Source: Lachnospiraceae bacterium KGMB03038
GTDB lineage: Bacteria > Bacillota > Clostridia > Lachnospirales > Lachnospiraceae
Direction of reading: 5' to 3'
DNA length: 64,000 nucleotides
Assembly (NCBI GenBank): GCA_007361935.1
Contig: CP041667.1
Span: 784,001 to 848,000, forward strand
A program made the translations under genes and the position numbers. Below are positions 8,108 to 17,375 of the stretch, piece by piece. The notes beneath the pieces are model-generated. The model made no database searches. It was not told the origin of the DNA and worked only from the letters and a program-made list of their open reading frames with translations. Each line of letters starts with the position of its first letter. Position 1 is the first letter of the stretch.

Positions 8108-9319
8108 ATGGCAAAGAAGAAAAAAAACATACCTCAATATGGAACCGTCACACGAAAGGGTGTCCTGTATTACAGAACCCGGATTCTGGACGCAGACGGC
8201 AAGCAGGTGAGCTTGTATGGGACTACCTGCGAGGAACTGTACGATAAAGAGCAGGAGGCGAGACGCCAGGTAGCGGAGATCATCTTCCACCGGGAGCATC
8301 CTACTGTGGCCGAGTATTGTGAGAAGTGGCTGTTGATGCAATCCGCAAAAGTGTCGCCGGCTACACTGAAGGGCTACGCCTCCAATATGAAGAACTACAT
8401 TATCAAGCCTTTGGGAGATATGTATATGGAGGAAGTAACAGCGGATGATATTCGTCTGGCGCTGATCCCATTGTCCAATAAGTCCGAGAGCCTGCACAAT
8501 ACGGTGAATATGCTCCTCAAGTGCATTTTTTACTCGGCAGAGCGGAGCCAGTTGCTGGAATACAATCCGTGTGAGGGGATTTCGGCAAAAGGAGGGAAAC
8601 CGACCCAAAAGAAAGATTCGCTGACAGACCAGCAGGTGGAAGTGCTGCTGGAAACCGTCAAAGGACTTCCGCCGTATCTGTTTACCATGATCGGCTTATA
8701 TGCCGGTCTGCGCCGAGAAGAAGCTCTCGCCTTGCAATGGGATTGTGTGTTCCTCGATGCACCCACTCCATATATCTCTGTGCGGCGCGCATGGCGATCA
8801 GAGCATAACAGACCGGTTATCTCTACAACGCTTAAGACGAAAGCAGCAAGAAGGGATATTCCCATTCCCAAATGCCTTGTGAATTGTCTGCGGGAAGCCA
8901 AGGCTGCCTCCAAATCGGAATATGTGATTGCCGATAGTGAGGGACAGCCCTTGTCATATTCGCAGTTCAAACGTGTCTGGCAGTACATCGTTGTTCGGTC
9001 TACCAAGGAGCGTACCTATTATAAGTATGTGAACGGACAGAGCATCAAGTACACTGTTCAGCCGAGTCTGGGAGGACATCAGAAAAACAATCCCAACATT
9101 GTGTATAGCCTGGACTTCGATGTGACACCGCACCTGCTGCGGCATACCTACATCACCAATCTTCTGTATGCAGGTGTTGACCCCAAGACGGTCCAGTACC
9201 TTGCCGGACATGAGAACAGCAAGACAACTATGGACATCTATGCAAGAGTAAAGTATAATAAACCAGAACAGCTATTCGATGTAGTAAATTCTGCATTTCA
9301 TCAAGCTGTCCCCTCGTAA
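8108..9319 (+). CDS. Tyrosine integrase 2, tandem paralogue of integrase 1
   Basis: A 403-residue integrase with the same domain order as its neighbour. The catalytic residues are intact: A-G-L-R-R-E-E-A for the first arginine, H-L-L-R-H, the A-G-H motif and a Y in M-D-I-Y-A-R. It is clearly homologous to integrase 1 over its full length, yet diverged throughout, so the pair is old or was brought together from two elements. I start it at ATG 8108 after AAAGGAA; an extension to 8048 has weak support. No excisionase gene is visible between the two. It probably marks the right end of the element. Confidence 0.87.
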   Translation: MAKKKKNIPQYGTVTRKGVLYYRTRILDADGKQVSLYGTTCEELYDKEQEARRQVAEIIFHREHPTVAEYCEKWLLMQSAKVSPATLKGYASNMKNYIIKPLGDMYMEEVTADDIRLALIPLSNKSESLHNTVNMLLKCIFYSAERSQLLEYNPCEGISAKGGKPTQKKDSLTDQQVEVLLETVKGLPPYLFTMIGLYAGLRREEALALQWDCVFLDAPTPYISVRRAWRSEHNRPVISTTLKTKAARRDIPIPKCLVNCLREAKAASKSEYVIADSEGQPLSYSQFKRVWQYIVVRSTKERTYYKYVNGQSIKYTVQPSLGGHQKNNPNIVYSLDFDVTPHLLRHTYITNLLYAGVDPKTVQYLAGHENSKTTMDIYARVKYNKPEQLFDVVNSAFHQAVPS

Positions 9320-9572
9320 AAGTGGCCTGTTTTTTGGTTAAGGAATAGGACAACCGAGGGGCCGAGGCTCAAAAAAGCCCGGAATATCAAGGAAAATCAT
9401 CGCTCAGACGATTGAAATACGGTCTCAAAGCAGCTCGTAGAGCTCCACAGTTCTCCAAACGTTAATCAGACGAAATTTTTATGGGGATGTTGTGCGGACT
9501 GGTTCATTCCAGCCGGGCAGCAGCCCCTTTCTTATACCAATCTTTACCAATCTCATTTTCAGACGATCTTTC

Positions 9573-9822
9573 TGATAGGTTCCATATTTGAAAACATAGA
9601 TTTTAACCGTAGAAATTGAAGGTTCATTACGGTTATAGCAAGAAAATCTGCGGTCCAGCCGTGGAAATCAGAAAATGAATACGGTTCCAGTATTCGATAA
9701 GCAAGTCTAAACCGTATAAACTATCAAAATCATACGGTCTGAATATTCAATAAGCAAATCTAAACCGTACAGATCACTGAAATCATACGGTTCTACATTC
9801 ATAAATTTATTCCCAACCGTAC
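9573..9822. repeat. Five 53-bp tandem repeats, each with inverted ends
   Basis: Units begin near 9573, 9626, 9679, 9732 and 9785. Each opens with ATACGGTT or a variant and closes with AACCGTA or a variant about 38 bases later, so each could form a hairpin or bind a dimeric protein. The last three are the best conserved and keep an exact 53-bp spacing; the first two are degenerate. The array ends 46 bases before the next gene. The rest of 9320-9868 shows no gene, only GC-mixed sequence that may include the element's attachment end. Confidence 0.75.
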
Positions 9823-9868
9823 ATGCAATAATATGAAAGTATGATTATAAAAGAGAAAGGGAAATCAT

Positions 9869-10666
9869 ATGGAAGGACTTAAAAAACTGTTGTTAAAGGA
9901 ACAAAACAGGCTGGAAGAGATCCTCAAAAAGACCAAAGCGCAGCTAAAAGCTGCTCCACAAGGGAGTTTGCGTCTGTCCAGCAGCAAGAACTGGGTGCAG
10001 TATTATCATTGTATTCCTGGCGGGAAGAAAAACGGCGTTTATATTCCCAAAAGAAATGAGGAATTGGCCTATCAGCTTGCTCAGAAGGGTTATGACGAAA
10101 AAGTGCAAAAATTGGTCGAGAAAAGATTATCGCAGATTAAAAAGATCACGAAAGATTATACAGATGAAGAAATCGAAAGAATCTTTTTGGATGAGCATAA
10201 GGAAAGAAAAAAGCTGATCCGGCCGGTGGAGCCTACGTGGGAAAAGCAGTTGGAGAGATGGGCGTTAAGAGAGTATAAGAAAAAGGAATTTCAGGAAGGA
10301 ACTCCTGTTATTTTGACGGAACGGGGTGAGCGTGTGCGATCAAAATCAGAAAAGATTTTGGCAGATTATTTCCATCGGAACGGAATCCCATACAAATATG
10401 AGTGTCCATTATTGTTGAAAGGCTTTGGTATTGTTCATCCAGATTTTACTTTCTTTTCCAGGAAGACAAGGCAGGAAATCTACTGGGAGCATGACGGCAG
10501 GATGGATGACCCAGTATATGCCAGGAATGCGGTCAGGAAGATTCATGCATATGAAGAAAACGATATCTATCCCGGAGAGCGTTTGATCCTGACATTTGAG
10601 ACGGAAAAGATTGTTTTAGATACGAAGCTGATAGAGAAGTTGATCCGCAGATATCTGTCTGAGTGA
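9869..10666 (+). CDS. Putative PD-(D/E)XK-type nuclease-like protein
   Basis: A 265-residue protein with a basic, helical first half and a C-terminal part reading R-S-K-S-E-K-I-L-A-D then P-D-F-T-F-F and Y-W-E-H-D-G. The spacing of E, D and E/H resembles restriction-endonuclease-like folds seen in many uncharacterised Lachnospiraceae proteins. There is no signal peptide. GAAAGGGAAA precedes ATG. It stands alone behind the 53-bp hairpin array, which may control it. The substrate is unknown. Confidence 0.55.
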   Translation: MEGLKKLLLKEQNRLEEILKKTKAQLKAAPQGSLRLSSSKNWVQYYHCIPGGKKNGVYIPKRNEELAYQLAQKGYDEKVQKLVEKRLSQIKKITKDYTDEEIERIFLDEHKERKKLIRPVEPTWEKQLERWALREYKKKEFQEGTPVILTERGERVRSKSEKILADYFHRNGIPYKYECPLLLKGFGIVHPDFTFFSRKTRQEIYWEHDGRMDDPVYARNAVRKIHAYEENDIYPGERLILTFETEKIVLDTKLIEKLIRRYLSE

Positions 10667-10741
10667 AAATTACATATCCTTATAAATTCCTTAGAATCAT
10701 CCTTTATGCTGATCTTGTAAAGCAGATAAGGAGGACTTTAT

Positions 10742-11446
10742 ATGGAACAAGATATTGTAGTGATCAAAAACTTATCGAAGGAATTTAAGGGGCAGAAAGT
10801 GTTAAGGGAAGTCTCTATGAAAATTCCGGAACATTGTGTATATGGGCTTCTGGGGCCAAATGGAGCAGGAAAATCCACCTTGCTTAAAAGCATCACAGGT
10901 CTTTTGAAACCTACATCCGGCGCCGTCTTTTTCCAAGGGCACAGGTGGACCAGGGAAGATTTGTCTCAAATTGGCGCGCTGATCGAAACGCCGCCGATCT
11001 ATGAGAACCTGACGGCGTGGGAGAATCTAAAAGTGCGGGCCCTTCTCCTTGGAATTGACGACGAGAGGATCCAGGAGGTGCTTTCCCTGATCGACCTTGG
11101 GGATACAGGAAAGAAAAAGGCAGGAGCCTTTTCCCTTGGAATGAAACAGAGACTTGGCATCGGCCTTACTCTTTTAAATCACCCGAAGCTGCTGGTGCTG
11201 GATGAACCGATCAACGGCCTGGATCCTCTGGGCATACAGCAACTGCGGGAATTGATCCGAAGTTTTCCAAAGAAAGGGATCACGGTGATCCTGTCCAGCC
11301 ATATTTTAAGCGAAATCCAGCAGACTGCGGACTATATCGGGATTATATCAGGCGGGCGTTTGGGATTTGAAGGAAAAGTGGATGAACAGGAGGACTTGGA
11401 GGCCTTGTTCATGGAAGTCACAGCAAAAGGGAGGAAAGACAGATGA
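10742..11446 (+). CDS. Lantibiotic/antimicrobial-peptide ABC transporter ATP-binding protein (LanF/CprA type)
   Basis: A 234-residue ABC ATPase with Walker A (G-P-N-G-A-G-K-S-T), signature F-S-L-G-M-K-Q-R-L-G and Walker B (L-L-V-L-D-E-P-I-N-G-L-D-P). The D-E-P-I-N-G-L-D-P form is typical of lantibiotic immunity and bacitracin exporters. It overlaps the first permease by four bases and heads a five-gene run of ATPase, permease, permease, response regulator and kinase. That order resembles CprABC-CprK-CprR of Clostridioides and NisFEG. AAGGAGG precedes ATG. Confidence 0.88.
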   Translation: MEQDIVVIKNLSKEFKGQKVLREVSMKIPEHCVYGLLGPNGAGKSTLLKSITGLLKPTSGAVFFQGHRWTREDLSQIGALIETPPIYENLTAWENLKVRALLLGIDDERIQEVLSLIDLGDTGKKKAGAFSLGMKQRLGIGLTLLNHPKLLVLDEPINGLDPLGIQQLRELIRSFPKKGITVILSSHILSEIQQTADYIGIISGGRLGFEGKVDEQEDLEALFMEVTAKGRKDR

Positions 11447-12210
11447 AAACCTATTTTAGAGCAGAAATGTTAAAATACCGTCATACTTCTATGAAAGGGC
11501 TTGCCGTGGGTATGCCGCTGATCACAGTTTTTCTGGCAGCCTGGCTGACCCATCAGTTTTTCGCTGTAGACAGCTATAACTGGTGGTATATTGGGATGTA
11601 TCCGGGATTTTTGGGGATTCTGTGCGGTCTGATCGGAGGAAAGGATAAAAGAAAGAAGAATCATACCATCTGGTCCCTGCCCTGTGCCATGGAGAAGATC
11701 TGGGATGGGAAAATCCTTGTTGGCGCTGTGATTTCTGGAGTTTCTGTGATCTGTGTCACAGTCTTTACCATTTTGGCCGGGGAACTGATGGAAAGTATCC
11801 TGCATATACAGTATCTGGCCAAGCCTTCTATTGGGGCGCAGATCCTGGCGGGTGTCCTGATGTGGCTGACGACTCTGTGGGAGATTCCCTTTTGTCTCTT
11901 TTTATCCCAGAAAATGAGCACATTTTTGATGCTGGTGATCCATGTGGGGCTTTATGCGGTTTTGGCGGCCGCGGTTTCTCTGACTTCCTGGTTTGCGTTA
12001 GTTCCAGGGGCGATCACCGCAAGACTGATGTGTCCGGTTCTGGGAGTGTTGCCCAATGGGCTGATCGCCCAGCCGGGATCGATGACTTATTCCGTCCAGA
12101 TGACGGAAATGGGAAGCCTGTTTCTTGGAATTCCGGCGGCCCTGCTCTGGTTTGGGGTTCTGTGGTGGGGAAGCAGAAAGTGGTTCGGAAGGCAGGTGTC
12201 TTCCAAATGA
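11443..12210 (+). CDS. Antimicrobial-peptide ABC transporter permease 1 (LanE type)
   Basis: A 255-residue membrane protein with about six hydrophobic segments and the N-terminal Y-F-R-A-E-M-L-K-Y-R-H-T signature of lantibiotic immunity permeases. It starts at ATG within the end of the ATPase gene (ATGA overlap). It would form a heteromeric channel with the next gene product. Confidence 0.83.
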   Translation: MKTYFRAEMLKYRHTSMKGLAVGMPLITVFLAAWLTHQFFAVDSYNWWYIGMYPGFLGILCGLIGGKDKRKKNHTIWSLPCAMEKIWDGKILVGAVISGVSVICVTVFTILAGELMESILHIQYLAKPSIGAQILAGVLMWLTTLWEIPFCLFLSQKMSTFLMLVIHVGLYAVLAAAVSLTSWFALVPGAITARLMCPVLGVLPNGLIAQPGSMTYSVQMTEMGSLFLGIPAALLWFGVLWWGSRKWFGRQVSSK

Positions 12211-12242
12211 AAGAAGTTTCTCGAAAGGAGGGCGGCTTTCCA

Positions 12243-13001
12243 ATGGGGACCTTCATCCGCAGTATGAGGGCGGAGCTATTGAAGATGCGGCACACTTTTT
12301 TACTCCCCTTTTACGGAATGGTTCCCCTGGTGGGGAGTGTGATATTCTTGGCTTATTATAGGCTGGCAGAATGGAGTGAACCAAGCCGGATCAGCGGGTT
12401 TGCGGAGATGATCGGCATTGCGCTGCCCCTCCTGGTCAGTATTGTGTGTGCCGGGAATGTAGGATTGGAGGAAGGAAATCATTTTCAGGTTTTCTTGGGA
12501 AATTCTATGAAGAAGTGGAAGAACCTGGCAATAAAGTTTCTGGCCCTTTCTGGATTGGGGACTCTGGCAGTTGCCGGTGGAGTGGCATTGTTTGGACTTG
12601 GCAGCTATTTCCTGTTTGGAAAAGGAGAGATTCCAGCAGCTTTGTATCTGAAGCTGGCGGCGGTCTTGGCTCTGGGAAGTATTCCCTTATATTTGGAACA
12701 TCTGTTTTTGAATCTTCAGTTTTCCAAAACGGTATCCCAGTGTGTGGGAGTAGGGCAGTTTCTATTATCTGCGCTGTTTTTGACCGGACTGGGAGAAGAA
12801 AGATGGATGTTTTTTCCATGTACATGGAGCGCCAGAGGGGGCATGTTGGTGTTAAACTGTGCATTTCGGCCAGAGGCGGGAAGAATTTACATAGAAGAAG
12901 CAAAAAGAGCGGGGATGATCTGCCTGTTGCTCTTGCTGCTGATCTGTGTGATAATCGGAATATGGTTTCATTATTATGAAGGAAGGCAGTGTAATGATTG
13001 A
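12243..13001 (+). CDS. Antimicrobial-peptide ABC transporter permease 2 (LanG type)
   Basis: A 252-residue membrane protein starting M-G-T-F-I-R-S-M-R-A-E-L-L-K-M-R-H-T, with six predicted membrane segments. AAGGAGGG lies 10 bases ahead of ATG 12243. A longer in-frame reading back to 11862 merely runs through the previous gene. The 3' end overlaps the response-regulator gene by 8 bases, so both are probably translated from one message. Confidence 0.83.
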   Translation: MGTFIRSMRAELLKMRHTFLLPFYGMVPLVGSVIFLAYYRLAEWSEPSRISGFAEMIGIALPLLVSIVCAGNVGLEEGNHFQVFLGNSMKKWKNLAIKFLALSGLGTLAVAGGVALFGLGSYFLFGKGEIPAALYLKLAAVLALGSIPLYLEHLFLNLQFSKTVSQCVGVGQFLLSALFLTGLGEERWMFFPCTWSARGGMLVLNCAFRPEAGRIYIEEAKRAGMICLLLLLLICVIIGIWFHYYEGRQCND

Positions 13002-13653
13002 GATATTAGTGATCGATGATGACAGGGGAATCTTGGAGGTGATGCGAAAAGCGCTCTCAAGAGAAAATTATAGGGTGACCGCCTTAGACGATCCGCTTAA
13101 AGTAAACGAGAAAGATCTGGCAAGGTATCAGTTGATCCTTCTGGATGTGATGATGCCGGGCATAGATGGATTTGAATTATGCCGGAAGATCAGGGACCGG
13201 GTGGATTGTCCGATTCTTTTTCTGACCGCGAAGAATGAGGAAAAAGATGTGATGGAGGGACTGGGCATCGGGGGAGACGACTATATTACCAAGCCTTTTG
13301 GGATAGGAGAACTAAGAGCCAGAGTTGCCGCCCATATCCGGCGGGAAAATCGGGAGAAAAAGCACGCCATATCCATCGGTGAAGTACGCTTTCTCATGCA
13401 GGAGCGGAAAGTCTGCTGTCAGGAGCAGGAAATTGGATTTACAAAGGCTGAGTATGACATTTGCGAATATCTGGCTTTGAACCGGAATCAGGTGTTTTCC
13501 AAGGAACGCATCTTGGAGCATGTGTTTGGATTTGACGGAGAAAGCAGCAGTTCGGCGATCACAGAGCATATCAAAAATATCAGGGCAAAATTCCAGAAAT
13601 TTGGGATCAATCCTATAGAGACAGTGTGGGGGATCGGATACCGATGGAAATAA
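12994..13653 (+). CDS. OmpR-family response regulator of the immunity transporter
   Basis: A 219-residue regulator. The receiver domain has the D-D-D acidic pocket, the phospho-acceptor in L-I-L-L-D-V-M-M-P-G near residue 50 and the K-P-F motif. A winged-helix Trans_reg_C domain follows from about 125 and ends W-G-I-G-Y-R-W-K. I prefer ATG 12994, which overlaps the permease stop, over ATG 12976. It is paired with the kinase next door and should control the upstream transporter. Confidence 0.9.
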   Translation: MIEILVIDDDRGILEVMRKALSRENYRVTALDDPLKVNEKDLARYQLILLDVMMPGIDGFELCRKIRDRVDCPILFLTAKNEEKDVMEGLGIGGDDYITKPFGIGELRARVAAHIRRENREKKHAISIGEVRFLMQERKVCCQEQEIGFTKAEYDICEYLALNRNQVFSKERILEHVFGFDGESSSSAITEHIKNIRAKFQKFGINPIETVWGIGYRWK

Positions 13654-15047
13654 AGAGAATCAAAAAAAGAAAACAAAAAACCTTGGCAGGGCTGTTCCTG
13701 AAATTTGCTGTTTTATTCTGTGTGACGACAATTCTGATCGCTGTGGGCTGTACCGCCGCGCTGATCGGCAGTGTATATACCGGAGCCGCGCTGCCGGCCA
13801 ATTACGCGGAAACACAGTTGACGGAACATACGCGGGACATTAAAGGGGCGGGGGAATCGGTGGAAGAATGGATTCCCCAGGGCTGTACTTACGGCATCTA
13901 CAGCCCCAGTGGAGAGTGGAAATCCGGAAGCTTTACGGAGGATGAGAGGGAAGAAGCCTGGAGGCAATATCAAGAAGAAAGTATCTACGCGCCATCGGGA
14001 GCTTATTACCGTTTTATCGAGCAGGAAAGCGGAGATGTCTGTATTGTCCAATATGGTCTGTATGTCAGATATGCCTGGGAACCGCTGAACGGCAGATTAC
14101 CGTCTCCAGAGGCTATGTCTCTGGTACTGACTGCCGCTTTATTTATCCTGAACGCGGTTCTTCTTTCCAGGCATTTTGCCAAGAGACTGAACCAAAGACT
14201 GGGAGATCTTCGCAAGATTACCGATAAGATCGGGGATCATGATCTGGAATTTGAGACAAAACCATCCGATATCAAAGAGATCGATGGGGTCATGACGTCC
14301 CTCTCCCAAATGAAAGACGCTCTGAAAACCTCTTTGGAAACACAGTGGGAAATGGAACAGCAGAAACAGGAACAACTGACTGCACTGGCCCATGACATCA
14401 AAACGCCCCTTACGGTCATCCAGGGGAATGCGGAGCTTCTGGCAGAGGATCAGCTTTCACCGGAAAGTAAAGAGTGCGCGGATTATATTCTGGCCAATGT
14501 AAGAGACATTGAGCAATACTTGGAAGATATGAAACAGGTGCTGTATGGAAATGGGAAAGAGTATCGGGCGGAAAAGATTTCCTGCGCAGAACTGGGGGAG
14601 GAACTGCGCAGGGCGGCGGAGCAGATCGCCGCGGCAGATAAAATCCCGGTGCATTATGAGGCGGAAGAGTTACAGGGAGATCTTATCTGCTGTCCGGAAT
14701 GTCTCTTAAGGGCCTGGAAGAATATCTTGAGCAACGCAGGGGAATACACAGATAAAAGCCGGGGGATCCGGGTACGGCTGGGACAGTGCGAGCGGGAAGG
14801 AAAAGAATATATGACCGTCGCTGTCCAGGACAATGGACCTGGATTTTCCCCAAAGGATCTGGAATACGCGGATCAGGAATTCTACAGCGGAGACGACAGC
14901 CGCCATAACAGGAAGCACCAGGGACTGGGACTTGCCATCGCGAAACGGTTTCTGGAAGAACAGGGCGGATTCCTGGAATTTGGCAATTATGAGAATGGGG
15001 CGGAAGTTGTTATGGGGATTATGTTAAACGTCATATCTATAAGTTGA
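13644..15047 (+). CDS. Sensor histidine kinase of the immunity transporter
   Basis: A 467-residue kinase. A first membrane helix at about 20-45, an extracellular region of about 100 residues, a second helix near 160-180, a HAMP-like linker, the H-box A-L-A-H-D-I-K-T-P-L and an HATPase domain with N-A-G-E-Y and G-x-G-L-A-I are visible. The start ATG 13644 overlaps the regulator gene by 10 bases. It probably senses cationic peptides, by analogy with CprK. Confidence 0.88.
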   Translation: MEIKRIKKRKQKTLAGLFLKFAVLFCVTTILIAVGCTAALIGSVYTGAALPANYAETQLTEHTRDIKGAGESVEEWIPQGCTYGIYSPSGEWKSGSFTEDEREEAWRQYQEESIYAPSGAYYRFIEQESGDVCIVQYGLYVRYAWEPLNGRLPSPEAMSLVLTAALFILNAVLLSRHFAKRLNQRLGDLRKITDKIGDHDLEFETKPSDIKEIDGVMTSLSQMKDALKTSLETQWEMEQQKQEQLTALAHDIKTPLTVIQGNAELLAEDQLSPESKECADYILANVRDIEQYLEDMKQVLYGNGKEYRAEKISCAELGEELRRAAEQIAAADKIPVHYEAEELQGDLICCPECLLRAWKNILSNAGEYTDKSRGIRVRLGQCEREGKEYMTVAVQDNGPGFSPKDLEYADQEFYSGDDSRHNRKHQGLGLAIAKRFLEEQGGFLEFGNYENGAEVVMGIMLNVISIS

Positions 15048-15082
15048 GGATAATTAAAATTACGAAAATCAGTAGAGAGCTG

Positions 15083-15091
15083 TGATATACT
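15083..15091 (+). promoter_or_regulatory. Extended -10 promoter of the WYL-RtcB operon
   Basis: TG-A-TATACT forms an extended -10 element 60 bases ahead of the first WYL gene. No good -35 is seen, which is usual for such promoters. Confidence 0.5.
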
Positions 15092-15151
15092 ATAACTAAA
15101 GCTCGAGATAAAGTGGCATATGGGAAGACGGCAGGCAAAGAGGTGATCAAT

Positions 15152-16405
15152 ATGGCCTACAGTGAGTTGGTAAAAAACTTTAATTCTATTCGCGATTACA
15201 TGCGGGAGTTTTATGTCTATGGATTTAAGAGCAGAGAGGAATATACCAGGAAAAGCGCCCGTTCCTATGATAATGAACGCCGCCGTTTTGAAAGCTGGCT
15301 GGGTGACTATATGCAGTTCCGCAAGAGGACAGATGGAAAACGTGTTTTCATTTCTATAGATACTCGTGTATCAAGGCATAATCCTTTGTACAAAGCCTGG
15401 AAGACCAAGAGCTTTACAGATGGCGATATTACTCTTTATTTTATTATTTTTGATATTCTTTCTGATCCTGAGGTGAGGATGACAGTAAAGGAGCTGACTG
15501 AGCGTATAGATGGATACCTTTCTCAATTTCATGGTTCCAGAATGTTTGATGAGTCTACAGTAAGGAAAAAGCTAAAAGAATATGTTTCAGAAGGAATCAT
15601 GATAGCAGAGAAAAAGGGAAAAACCATAGTCTATAGACGGGCACAGACGGGCTGTGAACTGAATCAAGATGTGCTCGACTTTTTTTCTGAAGTGGCGCCT
15701 TGTGGCGTTATAGGCTCATTTCTGCTTGATAAGATTCAGGAAAGAGAGTCTCATCTGTCATTTAAGCATCACTATATCACCGGGGCTCTGGACAGTGAAG
15801 TCCTTTGTGCTGTTTTTGAGGCCATGAGAGAAAAAAGAAGTATCATTCTTGAGAATGTGAATCACTATAAGGAGCGAATCACAGAAAACCGCGTGGTTCC
15901 TCTTCGAATTATGATCAGTGTGCAAAACGGCAGACAGTACCTGATGGCGTATTCTCATCGCTTTAAGCGGATAATGCCTTTCAGGACTGACAATATCATT
16001 TCCGTGAAGCCAGATGAGATCCGCGGACATTTTGATGAACTGCAGACAAAGCTGGATCAGATGCTTCCCCACATATGGGGCGTCAGCACACAAAGCCGGT
16101 CTGGGAAACCCATGGAACATGTCGAATTCACAGTACGATATGAAGACGGAGAGCGGCATATTCCAAAACGTTTAGAGCGGGAGAAACGAATCGGCACAGT
16201 TGAACACCTGGACGAACATACCAGCCGGTTTGCGGCAGATGTATATGATGCAAGCGAAATGATCCCTTGGATCCGTACGTTTATCTGCAGGATCGTCAGC
16301 CTCAGCATATCGAATAAGGAACTGGAAGACCAGTTTTGGGCGGACATCCGGTCGATGTATGTCCTTTACGGTTTGGAAAGCGGTGAAAGAAATGATTTTC
16401 AGTGA
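15152..16405 (+). CDS. WYL-domain transcriptional regulator 1
   Basis: A 417-residue protein. Residues of about 100-180 look like a winged helix (T-V-K-E-L-T-E-R-I then E-S-T-V-R-K-K-L-K-E-Y). A WYL fold follows at about 225-300 (R-I-M-I-S-V-Q-N-G-R-Q-Y-L-M-A-Y-S), and a C-terminal extension runs at about 330-400. WYL proteins bind nucleotide or nucleic-acid ligands and control defence and DNA-damage operons. The start is ATG 15152 after AAAGAGGTG. It overlaps a second WYL gene by 14 bases, and RtcB and RlaP genes follow. Confidence 0.82.
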   Translation: MAYSELVKNFNSIRDYMREFYVYGFKSREEYTRKSARSYDNERRRFESWLGDYMQFRKRTDGKRVFISIDTRVSRHNPLYKAWKTKSFTDGDITLYFIIFDILSDPEVRMTVKELTERIDGYLSQFHGSRMFDESTVRKKLKEYVSEGIMIAEKKGKTIVYRRAQTGCELNQDVLDFFSEVAPCGVIGSFLLDKIQERESHLSFKHHYITGALDSEVLCAVFEAMREKRSIILENVNHYKERITENRVVPLRIMISVQNGRQYLMAYSHRFKRIMPFRTDNIISVKPDEIRGHFDELQTKLDQMLPHIWGVSTQSRSGKPMEHVEFTVRYEDGERHIPKRLEREKRIGTVEHLDEHTSRFAADVYDASEMIPWIRTFICRIVSLSISNKELEDQFWADIRSMYVLYGLESGERNDFQ

Positions 16406-17303
16406 ATTATACAGCACATACTATCATACAGTCGCGGCTGTGCTGGCAGAGGCCGTCAGCCATCCGCTAAGTAACGATGAGTTGAAAACGATCGTGGAAT
16501 CTCAGGCCTTTGGAGAGAGCATTTTAAGCATTCCTTCAGCGCTCAAAGAAGAAAGGTGGAAGCTTCTAAAGCCAGACGGAACCACTCCTATCAAGAGGAA
16601 ACCGGATATGCCGTTGACAACGCTTCAAAAAAGATGGCTGAAATCAATTGCCCAGGATTCCCGCCTCCGTCTGTTTGGAGAATTTGATCTAGATTTTCCA
16701 GACGTTGAACCGCTTTTTCTTCCTGAGGATATCTTGGTTTTTGACAGATATAATGACGGCGATGCTTATGAAGATGAGACTTACATAGCGAATTTTCGAA
16801 TAATTCTCAACGCGGTCAGAAAGAAATATCCATTGTATATAGAAACAAAAAACCGGAGAGGGGAGGTCTTGGGCAGGACTATTTTTCCTGAAAGTCTGGA
16901 ATATTCGGAGAAAGATGATAAATTCCGTCTGATCGGCGCTGGAGACCGTCGTGGAAACACGATCAATCTGGGAAGAATCGTGAACTGCAGACCTTCGGAA
17001 AAGATCTCTAAAAGCTGCGGCGGACAGCGGGGCACACGCAGACAACGCAGCGTTGTATTTGAGCTGAAGGATCGGAGGAATGCCCTGGAACGGGCGCTCC
17101 TGCATTTTGCTCACTTTCGGAAGCAGGCTGAGAAGATCGCGGACGACAGATATCAGATCACGGTATATTACGACAAGGAAGATGAAACAGAGATTGTGAT
17201 CAGGGTGCTGTCGTTTGGACCGTTGATTCGGGTAACGGCGCCTCAGCATTTTATAGGATTGATAAAACAAAGATTGATGGATCAGAAAAGCTGCGGGCAG
17301 TAA
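16392..17303 (+). CDS. WYL-domain protein 2
   Basis: A 303-residue protein translated from ATG 16392 inside the end of WYL gene 1. It has the same fold signs (Y-P-L-Y-I-E-T-K-N-R-R-G near 150, then F-R-L-I-G-A and the C-terminal R-V-L-S-F-G-P-L-I-R-V). It lacks an obvious DNA-binding domain, so it may act as a partner of WYL protein 1. The two genes must be co-expressed. Confidence 0.75.
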   Translation: MIFSELYSTYYHTVAAVLAEAVSHPLSNDELKTIVESQAFGESILSIPSALKEERWKLLKPDGTTPIKRKPDMPLTTLQKRWLKSIAQDSRLRLFGEFDLDFPDVEPLFLPEDILVFDRYNDGDAYEDETYIANFRIILNAVRKKYPLYIETKNRRGEVLGRTIFPESLEYSEKDDKFRLIGAGDRRGNTINLGRIVNCRPSEKISKSCGGQRGTRRQRSVVFELKDRRNALERALLHFAHFRKQAEKIADDRYQITVYYDKEDETEIVIRVLSFGPLIRVTAPQHFIGLIKQRLMDQKSCGQ

Positions 17304-17375
17304 TGTTCGCAACTTTTTTTCCGTGATAGATCCCGCTGTGAAAAGTAGAATAGTATTGTGAAAGGAGATGAGACC

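Noticed and set aside
9573..9822. 53-bp repeat array as a CRISPR array
   Set aside because: The units are contiguous and similar over their full length with no unique spacers, copies are degenerate, and no cas gene is present.
11862..12242. N-terminal extension of the second immunity permease
   Set aside because: This part is the first permease gene read in another frame; a strong ribosome-binding site precedes ATG 12243.
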